Part shown: positions 24,100 to 37,479 of the stretch, one piece after another
Layout of the letters: each line of letters opens with the position of its first letter
How positions within the stretch are numbered: the stretch's first letter is position 1
From: Eriocheir sinensis
Taxonomy: Eukaryota > Arthropoda > Malacostraca > Decapoda > Varunidae
DNA: 64,000 nt
Direction of reading: 5' to 3'
Assembly: GCF_024679095.1 (NCBI RefSeq)
Contig: NC_066509.1
Coordinates: 14,249,366 to 14,313,365, forward strand
Program-made: the position numbers and the translations under genes
The notes under the pieces: generated by a model
Seen by the model: the letters and a program-made list of their open reading frames with translations, nothing else
The model's database searches: none
Told to the model about the DNA's origin: nothing

Positions 24100-24288
24100 A
24101 ACGCCCACTGTAAAATCCGGGTCACCACAGTTTATCTTCCCAAGGTTTCCCCAAGTACCCATTTATCGGCAATCCTAAAAGCAAGGTTGAATAGCTGGGT
24201 TGGCTGAACACCGACTGCCCAGGCCGGGATTCAAACACAGGTCCGCAGATTCGTAGTCAGGGACGCTAACCACTGAACCACGAGGGCG
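24100..24288 (-). mobile_element. tRNA-derived SINE (S3)
   Basis: On the minus strand the head reads GCCCTCGTGGTTCAGTGGTT (box A region) and GTTTGAATCCCGGCC (box B). It is followed by a body including GATAAATGGGTACTTGGGGA. The anticodon-arm position is degenerate. The 3' end merges into the LINE RT fragment, so the limit is approximate. Confidence 0.7.
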
Positions 24289-24329
24289 AGAGAAGAGAAG
24301 ATTTTGGAAAATAGGACAGAAAAGGTAGG

Positions 24330-24459
24330 AAGGAAGGAATGAGGGGAGGAGGAAGGGAGGGAGAGAGGATGGGAGGGAGGATGGGAGGGAGGGAGGGAGG
24401 GAAGAAGGGAGGGAAGGAGGGAGAGAGAGAGGAAAGATGTGAAGTAATTTTTGATTACG

Positions 24460-24506
<47 letters not shown>
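24330..24506. repeat. GGGA-rich purine tract and (GA)n
   Basis: Imperfect GGGAGGGA units, then (GA)n at about 24461-24505. Confidence 0.9.
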
Positions 24507-24507
<1 letters not shown>

Positions 24508-25345
24508 AATTACTACGCGTCTGACCCTTCTCTTACCACCGGCACCTTATTGACATCACCCTAATTAAAGCCCTTTCTTCATCTTAACCTTCTATCAAGC
24601 GTCCTCGTACCCTTCGCCTTTAAAGAGAATACAAATGTAAACGTTTAAGTCTATTCCTTTTTAGAAAGTTTCTCAACCCAATGATATTTTTGGCATCCTC
24701 CTCTGCACAGATATGAACATGATGTCATTCTATAGTAAGGAGACCAAAGCTGCACCACACAATCGATATTTTGATGAAACTCATGCTAAATATATCTTGA
24801 GGATATCTTCAGAGCTCCTACTGTTGACGCTCCTTGAAATGGGATCCAATACCCTATTTGTGCGATTCATAGACTGAATGCATTATAATCCCTGGACGGG
24901 GATCAGAAATCACTAAGAGGCTTAAATCTCTCTCACATCCAGACCTGCTTAGAGGCATTATCCTGATGAGGAATTATATGATTTTTATTTTCTTCCTACA
25001 CTCAGAATACTACACTTCCTGTCATTGAACTCCATCTGCCACTTCCCCGCTTAGTCATATACTTATTAAATTTCGTCCCTCAAAATGCTTACATCTTGGC
25101 CTTTTATGTCTGTCGACCTTCGTATCAGGAGTGGACCCAATCGTAAACCTTGTAGGACCCAGCCATCATGCATTGAATTAGAGTTTGTACCTTTCATTTT
25201 CATCCTTTGTTTCCGGCAGCTAGACATTGTCCCGTTCCAGCTTAGCACTTTCCCAATCATTCCGTGAGCCACTGGGAAAGTGCAAAATTGGATTAGGGCG
25301 TGGCTTGGCTCTAGGAAGCAAAGAGTGCAAATCAACGGTAAAAAA
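24508..25345 (-). mobile_element. LINE B2, decayed CR1-like copy with inverted 5' end
   Basis: The minus-strand portion 24508-25256 follows LINE B1 block by block (B1 about 4720-5500), including the ACTCAGAATACTACACTTCC region and, in protein terms, GLRLGPLL near 25130. At the 5' side the sequence flips. 25273-25340 on the plus strand translates to GKVQNWIRAWLGSRKQRVQ, the same element segment as the minus-strand arm at about 25198-25256. The arms are separated by about 17 bp. Frames are broken throughout. Confidence 0.8.
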
Positions 25346-25414
25346 AAAAAAATTCTGACTGTGAAAGAGAAATAAAAGAGGAAAACTGTGAGATTCATCT
25401 GACGCAACAAAGGT

Positions 25415-26049
<635 letters not shown>

Positions 26050-26420
26050 CCGTTCGTCTCCCAGTGGCTTTCTTATTCATGTGGAGTAGAAAACGCAATG
26101 AGGTTACCAAACATCTCATACATGTGCCTCCGTGTCCTACTCCTCTTTGTATTTATAAGGAAAGTAGAAATATAAGTCTCGTGTTTTCTATTTTCTTTCC
26201 GTCCGTCCCGCCGTCATGTTTTTATGCAAGGGAAGTAAACAATTCATCGAAGGCTTCCAGGTTCCAGTTTTTGTCCCTTGTTTTGTCTCCAGCTCTTCTT
26301 GTTATTCACGTTGAGCAAGAAACTCATTGAAATCTTCCGTGCTTTTCTTTTTTGTATTCTTTTCTTCTCCGTCTCCCAATCTCCTTTCCAGTTGTGGAGG
26401 AAACAACACATTGAGATTTT
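26050..26420. repeat. Decayed tandem array, about 4 units
   Basis: Blocks GTCTCCCAGTGGC / GTCCCGCCGTC / GTCTCCAGCTC / GTCTCCCAATC start near 26051, 26200, 26283 and 26369. Each is followed by TTATTCAYGT-like and GAAACTCATTGA-like sequence. Spacings are unequal and identity is low. Confidence 0.5.
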
Positions 26421-26493
26421 TTTTTCCTGTTGTCATTTTATCTACAACTCACATCCGGATTGGCAAGGATGCGCTCAAAATGGAAAACAATAA

Positions 26494-26628
26494 ATGACAA
26501 GCAAAAGGTAACGGGTTGAGTTTTATCGTAAAAGAACAACACACAAAATAATAATATGTAAAAGACAAGAAATGGTGACGGGTTGACCTTTATCGTAAAT
26601 CAACATACAAATAATAATACAGGAAGAA
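26494..26628. repeat. 68-bp tandem duplication
   Basis: GACAAG...AACGGGTTGAGTTTTATCGT and GACAAG...GACGGGTTGACCTTTATCGT are two diverged copies, each followed by an A-rich AATAATAAT part. Confidence 0.75.
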
Positions 26629-26644
26629 GAAAAGCGTTACCCAT

Positions 26645-26700
26645 TATTTTTTTTATAGTGGAGTCAGTTTAAGGGCACAGCAAAATTACAGGCACGTTCG
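26645..26700 (-). mobile_element. Possible degenerate LINE A 3' tail
   Basis: TTTATAGTGGAGTCAGTTTAAGGGCACAG resembles the LINE A tail TTTACAACAAAGGAGACAGCTCAAGGGCACA. It is short and diverged. Confidence 0.4.
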
Positions 26701-27484
26701 CAAAACACTTCCCCCACAAAGGGACAAGAAAGGCTCCAGAATAGATGGTCACTTTACGGTTTGAAAGCTCCAAATGTTTTCGTGCCATAAAAAAAATATT
26801 CTCATCGTATTTTTTTTCTGGATGAAGAAATGCCACACCAGGACACACGTTGGAATTCAGAGGTTAAGTGATGTTTGCGTTGTCTATATTTTGAACGTAG
26901 GTACAGTCCTCATAAAAATGGAGGATGATATTTTATATTCTGTTATGTCACTTTCTCTCGGCATATCATATGTAAAATGGCAAAGGAATGTAAAACGCGG
27001 ACACAAAAGAAAATGACGGGACGGAGGAGCAAATCTTATTAATATGTTAAAAATTCACAGCGTAGCTCTCAAAAGGAAACATTTTTAGCATTCAAACGTA
27101 TGCTCTCTCTGCTCAAAGGTGAAAGATTAACGACTAAGAACATATATAAAAACAAGTGCCCCGTAACACGATTTTCTGATAAAAAAAGAAAGTCATAGAA
27201 AGTAACTCCCCCCAAAACATGTTTATTTTTAATTTTTCCCTTTTTCGGTAGCTTTCCACATCAAGCATATGCCAGAGTAAAATAAATTCCAAAACGCGAG
27301 TACTTCAAAAGACAGTTCAGCGAAAGCATGACTGCAATAACGCAAAAAGCAACACGAGTGAAAAAGACAGAATAGTTTTAAAAATTATAACACTGACATT
27401 TGCTTTCCTCTCTACACATACGTGAATATATTTTTTATTTACGATGTAGAATGGCAGACCAAGAACCGAGCAAATATTCGTCTC
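26701..27484. other. AT-rich spacer, no gene seen
   Basis: Short frames only. No recognised domain or element end. Confidence 0.45.
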
Positions 27485-27835
27485 CCTTAAAATGTTAATG
27501 TAAAAATTAGGAGTGGACAAAAAATAATTATCACCCAAAAACTGTTCGTGTAAACATTAGAAAGACCAAACAAAGCTAATGCCTCTAAAATGCTGTTCCT
27601 GCAAAGTTCAGGAGCGAATAAAAAATAGTGTCTCAAAATGCAGTTCCTATAAAGATTTAGAGAAGATTAGAAGGAGCAACCAAAAAAAAAGACCTCGAAT
27701 TGTTGTTCCTGTGACGACTAGGAGAACCAAACAAAATGCAATGCCTCTAAAAATGGTGATCCTGCATGTAAAGTTTATAAAAAGCGAAGAAAAAAATAGT
27801 TATCCCCAAATGCTGTTCCTGTACAGATTAGGGAC
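27485..27835. repeat. Decayed ~50-bp minisatellite, about 7 units
   Basis: Units starting near 27485, 27534, 27583, 27632, 27694, 27745 and 27804 share ctcTAAAATGCTGTTCCTG, then TAAAGATTAGGAG-like, then A-rich sequence. Lengths are 49-62 bp. Confidence 0.75.
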
Positions 27836-28228
27836 CAGTTTTACAGTCCATTACAGCAACTTTGTAAGCTCCCCAACCAAACACAAAATACTATGAACAT
27901 TCCTTGTATAGTGTTTGGCGTTTATACAAAAAGAAGGAAACTATAGAAAACCACACAGGAAATCTCTTTAGTGTCTGGTATTGAGTAGAGATAACGGATC
28001 ATTGTGGAGAATATAGTTTGGTTTAGGCGCTTACAATGAGTGTGTTGAACTGTCGAACTGACCCTAGGAACCCAAGGAGGCTATTCATTCAGATCCAGAG
28101 GCGCCTCGTTACTGAAAAAAACGGCAGACACGGATTTGTATGGAGAGTGATTGAATATGATTATGAAGCGAGGTGTAATTCGCACCCAACTGCAGACAGG
28201 GTACAAAAATATCGTTAAGCCTTTTTGA

Positions 28229-28415
<187 letters not shown>

Positions 28416-29029
28416 GTTTTCCTTTTCTTCCTTTGGCCTTTCCTTTCCCTCTTCCTCTCTCTTCATTGTTTCGTTTTCTCTTTCGTTTACATTTTAATCG
28501 TTTCGCTTTATCGCCTTTCTATCTCTGTCTGTCTGTCTGTCTGTCTCTATCAGTCTGCCTGTCTTTGTCTGTCTCTCTGTCTGCCTGTCTGTTTCTCTGT
28601 CTATCTCTATCAATCTGTCTGTCTGTCTGCATATCTTTATTATCCTGTCTGTCTGTCCATCTATCTGTCTGCCTGCGTGAATGAATATCTTTCTGTCTGC
28701 CTGTCTATCTCCATTAGTGTCTCTTATTTTATCACTTTTTCTCCTTTCCTATTAAAGTTGTGACTTGTCGTACGTATTTTTCTGCCTTTCATTGCACTGA
28801 CTATTTTTTTTTCCGGCCCTCGCACGCACGGCAGTAATAACGGACCTAAATAATTCCCTCGTGCTAGTCTTCATCTTTCATGCAGAATAATATTACTCCC
28901 CCGCGCGCCAAGGCCTCGACGTCCGCACCTAATTTTCGTCTATTACGTCTTTTGTTCTCCGTCCTTGCGTGCATTTTAGTTATTATTTCGTGGTAACACA
29001 CACACACACACACACACGGTAGTTCAGTG

Positions 29030-29100
29030 GCCCGGTAGCTCAGTGGATAGAGCGTCTGGCTCACAACCAGGAGGACCGGGGTTCGATTCCCCGGCCGGGT
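29030..29100 (+). tRNA. tRNA-Val(CAC)-like SINE head
   Basis: Folds as a near-complete cloverleaf. Acceptor GCCCGGT pairs with GCCGGGT (wobbles at both ends). D stem GCTC/GAGC. Anticodon stem TCTGG/CCAGG with loop CTCACAA, giving anticodon CAC. T stem CGGGG/CCCCG with loop TTCGATT. One base is missing between acceptor and D stem. Because a SINE body follows directly, I read it as the SINE's polymerase III promoter head and not a free tRNA gene. Confidence 0.6.
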
Positions 29101-29345
29101 GGAGATAAATTAGGTTTATCTTCTTTCAAGTCTAGCCCCTGTTCACCTAGCAGTGAGTAGGTACGCGACGCAAGGCAAGGAGTTGTGACCTCGTTGTCGC
29201 GGTGTGTTGTGTGTGAGTGGTCTCTGCCCTACCCAAAGATCGGTACTATGAGCTCTATGCTCCTCCGTAGGGGAACGACTGGCTGTCTCAAGAGAGATCC
29301 GCAGCAGACCAAGAGGTGAATTACACACACACACGCACACACACA
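29030..29345 (+). mobile_element. tRNA-derived SINE with CA tail (S1b)
   Basis: A tRNA-like head (29030-29100), a ~220-bp body, and an end at GTGAATTACACACAC leading into CA repeats. The body shares blocks in order with the minus-strand SINE at 10967-11229. A CA run with CGGTAGTTCAGTGG immediately precedes the head and repeats part of box A. Confidence 0.85.
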
Positions 29346-29346
29346 G

Positions 29347-29389
29347 TCTCTCTCTCTCTCTCTCTCTCTCATTAGTAGAAATATATTAT

Positions 29390-29458
<69 letters not shown>
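29347..29458. repeat. (CT)n and (GA)n inverted pair
   Basis: CT at 29347-29370 and GA at 29393-29458 with a 22-bp AT-rich spacer, able to fold as a hairpin. Confidence 0.95.
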
Positions 29459-29460
<2 letters not shown>

Positions 29461-29655
29461 AATTTGCGTTGTTGATATATTTTTTTACTAAGGGGAGAAG
29501 GATTTTGAAAGATATGAGAGTTGTTTTTATCCGGACAAAATTTTAATTGCGGCTTTACTATGTTATTGCTTTCACTGTTTCGATATTTCTAGTATTTTGT
29601 TTCTTTTGAGTATTTTTTGTTTGGAAAGATTTTGTCAGTAAGCTATAATAACGAT

Positions 29656-30923
<1,268 letters not shown>

Positions 30924-31066
30924 GTTTTTTTTTTGTTTTGTTTTTTACAACAAAGGAGGCAGCTCAAGGGCACACACAAAAAAAGAAAACAATAATAAAA
31001 AAAGCACGCTAAAAAAAAAAAAAAAAAAAAAAAAGATCAAATACAGGAGGAGAGGTTTCAGTAATT
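30924..31066 (-). mobile_element. LINE A 3'-tail fragment with A-rich tail
   Basis: Plus strand: T-run (30924-30946), then ACAACAAAGGAGGCAGCTCA, AGGGCACACA, AAAAAGCACGCTA, then an A-run replacing the next LINE segment and AGGAGGAGAGG. A 5'-truncated minus-strand insertion. Confidence 0.8.
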
Positions 31067-31329
31067 GTTTGTGGGTGTATGCTTTCCTTCCTGAATCCCA
31101 CAAGTTCTAATTTCGCCTTTGCTGTGATTTTTCCTCAACTTCTGCTATGACTAAAGTTGTGAAAGTCGCAATTCTCTTCTAAGTCTGCTTCCTCGTTCTT
31201 CTGTGCTCCAATCACAGTTTCCGTTAGTGTATAATTTTGTATATATATATAAGAATGTGAACTCGACTTTCCTCTGTATGTAAATTTGACTCGTGGTAAA
31301 AATTTCAAGTCGATCACGACTTGACTCAA

Positions 31330-31510
31330 ACTCGCTGCCTTTCTTGGTGTATGGATATATAACTGCAACCCTATAGGGTGACTCGCTGCCTTTCTTGGTG
31401 TATAGATATATAAATGCAACCCTATAGGGTGACTCGCTGCCTTTCTTGGTGTATAGATATATAAATGCAACCCTATAGGGTGACTCGCTGCCTTTCTTGA
31501 TGTACGAAAT
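31330..31510. repeat. 51-bp tandem repeat, about 3.4 copies
   Basis: The unit begins ACTCGCTGCCTTTCTTGGTG and ends AACCCTATAGGGTG. The second and third units are identical and the first differs at two bases. Being 17 codons long, the unit keeps minus frames open (184 and 129 codons). No domain is recognised. Confidence 0.93.
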
Positions 31511-32800
31511 GTGACAGGAACCTTGTAGGAGTTGTGACAAATTCTTATGGGTGAGAGATACGCTATGTCTCTAGGAAATATGTCACTACTCAAAAAACTG
31601 CTAAAGTTGTAGGTGTGACGTGTTGAGAATGCGTCGTAGGAGATGTGGCGCGCCCCCTCAGTTTGTTGCGTGAAACTGTTCTCTTTCACGGCTTCCTACT
31701 TGTTTCTTCACTCTGTCGTCTCCCAGTACGCCAATATTTTCCCTTTAATAAATGTTTGTACTTCCCGCACTCTGTATTCCGTTGTGCCCTCCGTATTTCA
31801 GCCAGACAATTGCGGACAATTACGTCAAAGTCTATTTCACGCACGGAAACTTTTTTTATTATGTTATTGGCATTAAGGTTGACGTTGTTTAATTTCGATG
31901 CACAGTGCTAACAGCGATAGAACACAGTGTTAATTTTACCTACCAGTGTTATTTATAGTGTCAGTAGGTTGTTCACGTCACAGGAAGGTTTATATTGCTT
32001 TCCATTTGTTGTCAGTAGGTCTAATACTTTCCCTCGCATCGCTGCACACTGCTGAACGATAAGAACGAATACTGAATTGACTTTCCAGGTTAATTAATGG
32101 CAGCTGTAACTTGATACGATTGAACATTCATTACAGACTTTCCTGTTATTACACACTGTTGAGCGAAAAACTGAATATCCTATTGACCTCCCAGACTTAA
32201 TGAGACCTTTAAACATACATCATACATACTCCAATCGCATTAACTTTGAAAATATGCCTCTCTCCCTTTCTCATTAAGTTTATACGACTGGCCACTCAGC
32301 AAGCAGGTCATGGTCACTTTTTAATTAGGCTGCAGGTGATTGGTGGATAATGGGAAAGCCTCCTGGCTGATGCTGGGATGGCGGGGCGTTGCTTATTTCT
32401 GAAGCTAATGTGAGCAGAGTGAATTAGTTTGTTACATAATCCCACCGTGCCGTGCCTGGCAGTTTCCTCGTCAGGTGACCGAAGGAACACTTGATAAGGT
32501 ACGAAGATCTCCCGATATTTTCTTTTTATACATTATTTTTTCACGGTAAGGAATACAGAACATGAACACAGAAGTAAATAAACCTGAACAAAAACCTGAA
32601 CAATAAAGTAAACAAATGCACCTAGCGTTGTAGTCCCACAAGAGAAATAGAAGGTGAAAAGGAATGGCCACGTTTAGTTCAACGTATGTCATGACACAAG
32701 AGCAAGCCTGCGAGGTGGGAATTATTTCAAGATGGCTTTCAGACTCAGCAATCTCTTCTTTTCAACTATTCATCTAGAGCAATATATTATCTATAGGCAG
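31511..32800. other. AT-rich spacer, no gene seen
   Basis: No recognised gene, element end or repeat partner. Confidence 0.45.
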
Positions 32801-32807
32801 TTTATTT

Positions 32808-32865
32808 TTTATAGTAAAGGAAGCAGCTCAAGGCAAAAACGAATGAGAAAACAAATCACGCAAAA
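32808..32865 (-). mobile_element. LINE A 3' tail leading into satellite
   Basis: Plus strand TTATAGTAAAGGAAGCAGCTCAAGGCAAAAACGAATG matches the LINE A tail. The expected AAAAAAGCCCGCTA follows at the start of the satellite array. Confidence 0.75.
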
Positions 32866-34602
32866 AAGCCCGCTAATCAAGAAAAATAAGCACGCTAATC
32901 AAGAAAAAAAGCCCGCTATTCAAGAAAAATAAGCCCGCTAATCAAGAAAAAAAAGCCCGCTAATCAAGAAAAAGAAGCCCGCTAATCAAGAAATATAAGC
33001 CCGCTAATCAAGAAATATAAGCCCGCTAATCAAGAAATATAAGCCCGCTAATCAAGAAAAAAGCCCGCTAATCAAGAAAAAAAGCCCGCTAATCAAGAAA
33101 AAAAAGCCCGCTAATCAAGAAAAAAAGCCCGCTATTCAAGAAAAAAAAGCCCGCTAATCAAGAAAAAAAGCCCGCTAATCAAGAAAAAGCCCGCTAATCA
33201 AGAAATATAAGCCCGCTAATCAAGAAAAATAAGCCTGCTAGTCAAGAAAAATAAGCCCGCTAATCAAGAAAAAAACCGCTAATCAAGAAAAAAGCCCACT
33301 AATCAAGAAATATAAGCCCGCTAATCAAGAAATATAAGCCCGCTAATCAAGAAAATGAAGCCCGCTAATCAAGAAAAAGAAGCCCGCTAATCAAGAAATA
33401 CAACCCCGCTAATCAAGAAATACAACCCCGCTAATCAAGAAATATAAGCCCGCTAATCAAGAAATATAAGCTCGCTAATCAAGAAAAAGAAGCCCGCTAA
33501 TCAAGAAAAAGAAGCCCGCTAATCAAGAAATATAAGCCCGCTAATCAAGAAAAAGAAGCCCGCTAATCAAGAAATATAAACCCGCTAATCAAGAAAAAGA
33601 AGCCCGCTAATCAAGAAAAATAAGCCCGCTAATCAAGAAATATAAGCCCGCTAATCAAGAAAAATAAGCCCGCTAATCAAGAAATGTAAGCCCGCTAATC
33701 AAGAAAAATAAGCCCGCTAATCAAGAAATACAAGCCCGCTAATCAAGAAAAAGAAGCCCGCTAATCAAGAAATATAAGCCCGCTAATCAAGAAAAAGAAG
33801 CCCGCTAATCAAGAAATATAAGCCCGTAATCAAGAAAAAGAAGCCCGCTAATCAAGAAATATAAGCTCGCTAATCAAGAAATACAAGCCCTCTAATCAAG
33901 AAAAAAGCCCGCTAATCAAGAAATATAAGCCCGCTAATCAAGAAAAATAAGCCTGCTAGTCAAGAAAAATAAGCCCGCTAATGAAGAAATATAAGCCCGC
34001 TAATCAAGAAATATAAGCCCGCTAATCAAGAAAAATAAGCCTGCTAGTCAAGAAAAATAAGCCTGCTAGTCAAGAAAAATAAGCCCGCTAATGAAGAAAT
34101 ATAAGCCCGCTAATCAAGAAATATAAGCCCGCTAATCAAGAAAAAAGCCCGCTAATCAAGAAATATAAGCCCGCTAATCAAGAAAAATAAGCCTGCTAGT
34201 CAAGAAAAAGAAGCCCGCTAATCAAGAAAAAGAAGCCCGCTAATCAAGAAATATAAGCCCGCTAATCAAGAAAAAGAAGCCCGCTAATCAAGAAATATAA
34301 GCCCGCTAATCAAGTAAAAGAAGCCCGCTAATCAAGAAAAAGAAGCCCGCTAATCAAGAAAAAGAAGCCCGCTAATCAAGAAATATAAACCCGCTAATCA
34401 AGAAAAAAGCCCGCTAATCAAGAGAAAACCCGCTAATCAAGAAAAAAGCCCGCTAATCAAGAAAAAAGCCCGCTAATCAAGAAATATAAGCCCGCTAATC
34501 AAGAAAAATAAGCCTGCTAGTCAAGAAAAATAAGCCCGCTAATGAAGAAATATAAGCCCGCTAATCAAGAAAAGAAAAAAACCCAGCCCGTTAATCAGAA
34601 TA
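32866..34602. repeat. ~21-bp satellite, about 80 units
   Basis: The monomer is AGCCCGCTAATCAAGAAAAA with 19-24-bp length variation in the A-rich part. Monomer classes differ in that part (AAATATA, AAAAAGA, AAAAATA) and in CTGCTAGTC versus CCGCTAATC. A longer pattern with CTGCTAGTC followed by CCGCTAATGAAG recurs near 33950, 34060 and 34510, showing local higher-order duplication. The monomer includes AAAAAAGCCCGCTA of the LINE A tail. Confidence 0.95.
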
Positions 34603-34630
34603 AAAAAGCTTTAAGGTGAAAATAGATAAT

Positions 34631-34812
34631 AAGAGCATGAGAACATAAGCTTATCTATCTCATCCTGGACTACCTGCCTGGTGATGATTATATCCCTCAA
34701 TTTGTCGCCATCCCCGCCCCCGCACACCTGAACCCTTTCCGGAATACTCGTTCGATCCTCTCGTGTCAATACTGAAAGGAAGTAGTCGTTCAACAATGTG
34801 CTCATATTTTCA
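34631..34812 (-). mobile_element. LINE B3 fragment with 3' tail joined to RT start
   Basis: Plus strand AAGAGCATGAGAACATAAGC (a LINE B 3' octamer-type tail) is directly followed by sequence coding on the minus strand for LLNDYFLSVLTREDRTSIPE and ITRQVVQDEID. This corresponds to LINE B1 6167-6000, just before SPGPD. About 1.5 kb between is missing. Confidence 0.8.
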
Positions 34813-35292
34813 TAATTTTCCCCTAGCTAATGAATGATGAACACGCGCGTTTCCACTAAACTTAACAAGCTCTTTTTTTCAACTTCTATCTTTACGTAAC
34901 ATTCCGATCAAGTTTCATCTTCTGTACTGCTTGGTCTGTTTCGCCTCATTATAAAGAAAGACAAGTTAGAAATATCCGCCTTTCCAGGAAGAAGCGAGGG
35001 CGAGGGCGGCGGGTTCCTTGAGGCCGTGTTTTTATGTTGCTCAAGTTTTTTTTCCGAGGAAGTTAAGCGGAGTTTTGTCTTAGTTTTAGGGATTTTCCCC
35101 GCTAAAACATTGACGCTGGTTGGAAGTTAACAGAACATTGTCCAGAGCGGGGTTCATTAAGGTTCGGGTCGCCGGGTCGCCCCCAGTGCCAGGGCCGCGT
35201 TGAACTCCTCCCTGAGTCATCACGTCCAAAAAAATGATTGCTGGATACCAGACGGAGGGAGGAACACAACTCTTAAGGGTCCATATTTTCAT
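34813..35292. other. Spacer, no gene seen
   Basis: A 68-codon minus frame has no recognised domain. Confidence 0.4.
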
Positions 35293-35511
35293 TTATACTC
35301 TTAAACATTTCAGGGCTTACACACCCACATTTGACAAGGCTTTCGTGGAGGTTTTTGTTATTTCCGTGGATAGTTATATGTGCTTAGTGATAGTATAACA
35401 AGGCTGATGCACCGAAGTCGTAAAAGCACCCCACAAGAACCTGACTAATCCTCTTTGTGGCCTTTGGAAACTTGTTATGGGAGCCGAAAGTGTCTGAGAA
35501 TAAGGGGCCCA
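35293..35511 (-). mobile_element. Small TIR element (repeat Z), copy 2
   Basis: In opposite orientation to 4129-4357. Its right end reads GAGCCGAAAGTGTCTGAGAA then TAAGGGGCCC; its left end TATACTCTTAAACATTTCAG is a weak inverted match. No coding capacity. Confidence 0.65.
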
Positions 35512-35539
35512 AGGTAATGAGTATATAGGAAGAAAATAC

Positions 35540-35542
<3 letters not shown>

Positions 35543-35601
<59 letters not shown>
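35543..35601. repeat. (GA)n microsatellite
   Basis: About 58 bp of GA. Confidence 0.97.
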
Positions 35602-35603
<2 letters not shown>

Positions 35604-35866
35604 GAAATTGCTATACAGAGGCTGACATTGGTCCTGGTGCAGCTTCTAAAACTAAAACTGGGCCGAAGTGAGGAATATTTTGAAGAGCTCTCGTCTGGAG
35701 CACCTGTGGCAAGCCTTCGTAGCTTCCCCTAATTACCGTACAGGTGTGACTTCTCTTCTTAATTAGTGAGCAGGTATTCTTGCTTTATTTATTTATTCTT
35801 TTTATTACTCTATCATTAAGTATTATTATTCTACTTACTTTATTTGTTACATTATTTATGGTGCAG

Positions 35867-36250
<384 letters not shown>

Positions 36251-36293
36251 AGCATGTCTAATACTAATGTTCAGGATCGGTATCACTATTATT

Positions 36294-36716
<423 letters not shown>

Positions 36717-36790
36717 TTGTTATATTATTATTGTTATTATTGTTATTGTCATTATTATTATTTTTCTTATTATTATCATTATAATTAATA

Positions 36791-37479
36791 TTAGTAATAT
36801 ATTTATAAAAATATTATTACTGTTAGTACTTTTATTATTGTCGATATTGCTATTGTTATTTTTACTATTATTACTTTGTTGTTCTATCAATCAGGAACAA
36901 ATGCTTACTTTCATTAATCTTGTATTGGTATGCACATGTATATACTATGCATTCTGGGTTAGCCATATTTCTATGTTTTATAATCTTTAATATATTATAG
37001 AGAGGCCTTGTCGCACCTGCTCTGCTCATTCACATATATAGCATTTAGTCCATAGAGAGCTACGGCTCAATAGACTAGTGGCTTTTAAAAAAAAATGTCT
37101 AAATTCCTCCACGTAACTACCTTTCCACTAATAAACAAATCAATCAATCAATCTCTCTCTCTCTTTCTCTCCCCAAGTCTCATAATGTCTTCTACGTATT
37201 ATCATTATTCGTTTTGTACAAAGCTCGAGTATAAAAAGTTTCAATTCCTTAAGGTGAGACAACAAAAGATCAAACGGATTCCACAGCCGATGTAGCAGCC
37301 GACAGACAGGCAGACAGACAGACAGACCCACCGACCCCGCACCCCACCCCCTCCTTTCTTCCCTTCCCTCGACTTCATCCCTTTCTGTACCACGTCGGGC
37401 GGCCTGTCTCCCTGCCTCTCCGAACCCAACATTTTAACATTACTTGCCCACCAAAATCGATCGGAATGTTCTCCAGCAC
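36791..37479. other. Spacer, no gene seen
   Basis: AT-rich, with short CAAT, CT and CAGA runs at 37136-37165 and 37298-37325. Confidence 0.45.

Noticed and set aside
32866..34602. CRISPR-like array (regular short repeats)
   Set aside because: Units are contiguous with A-rich length variation and no unique spacers; the context is eukaryotic.
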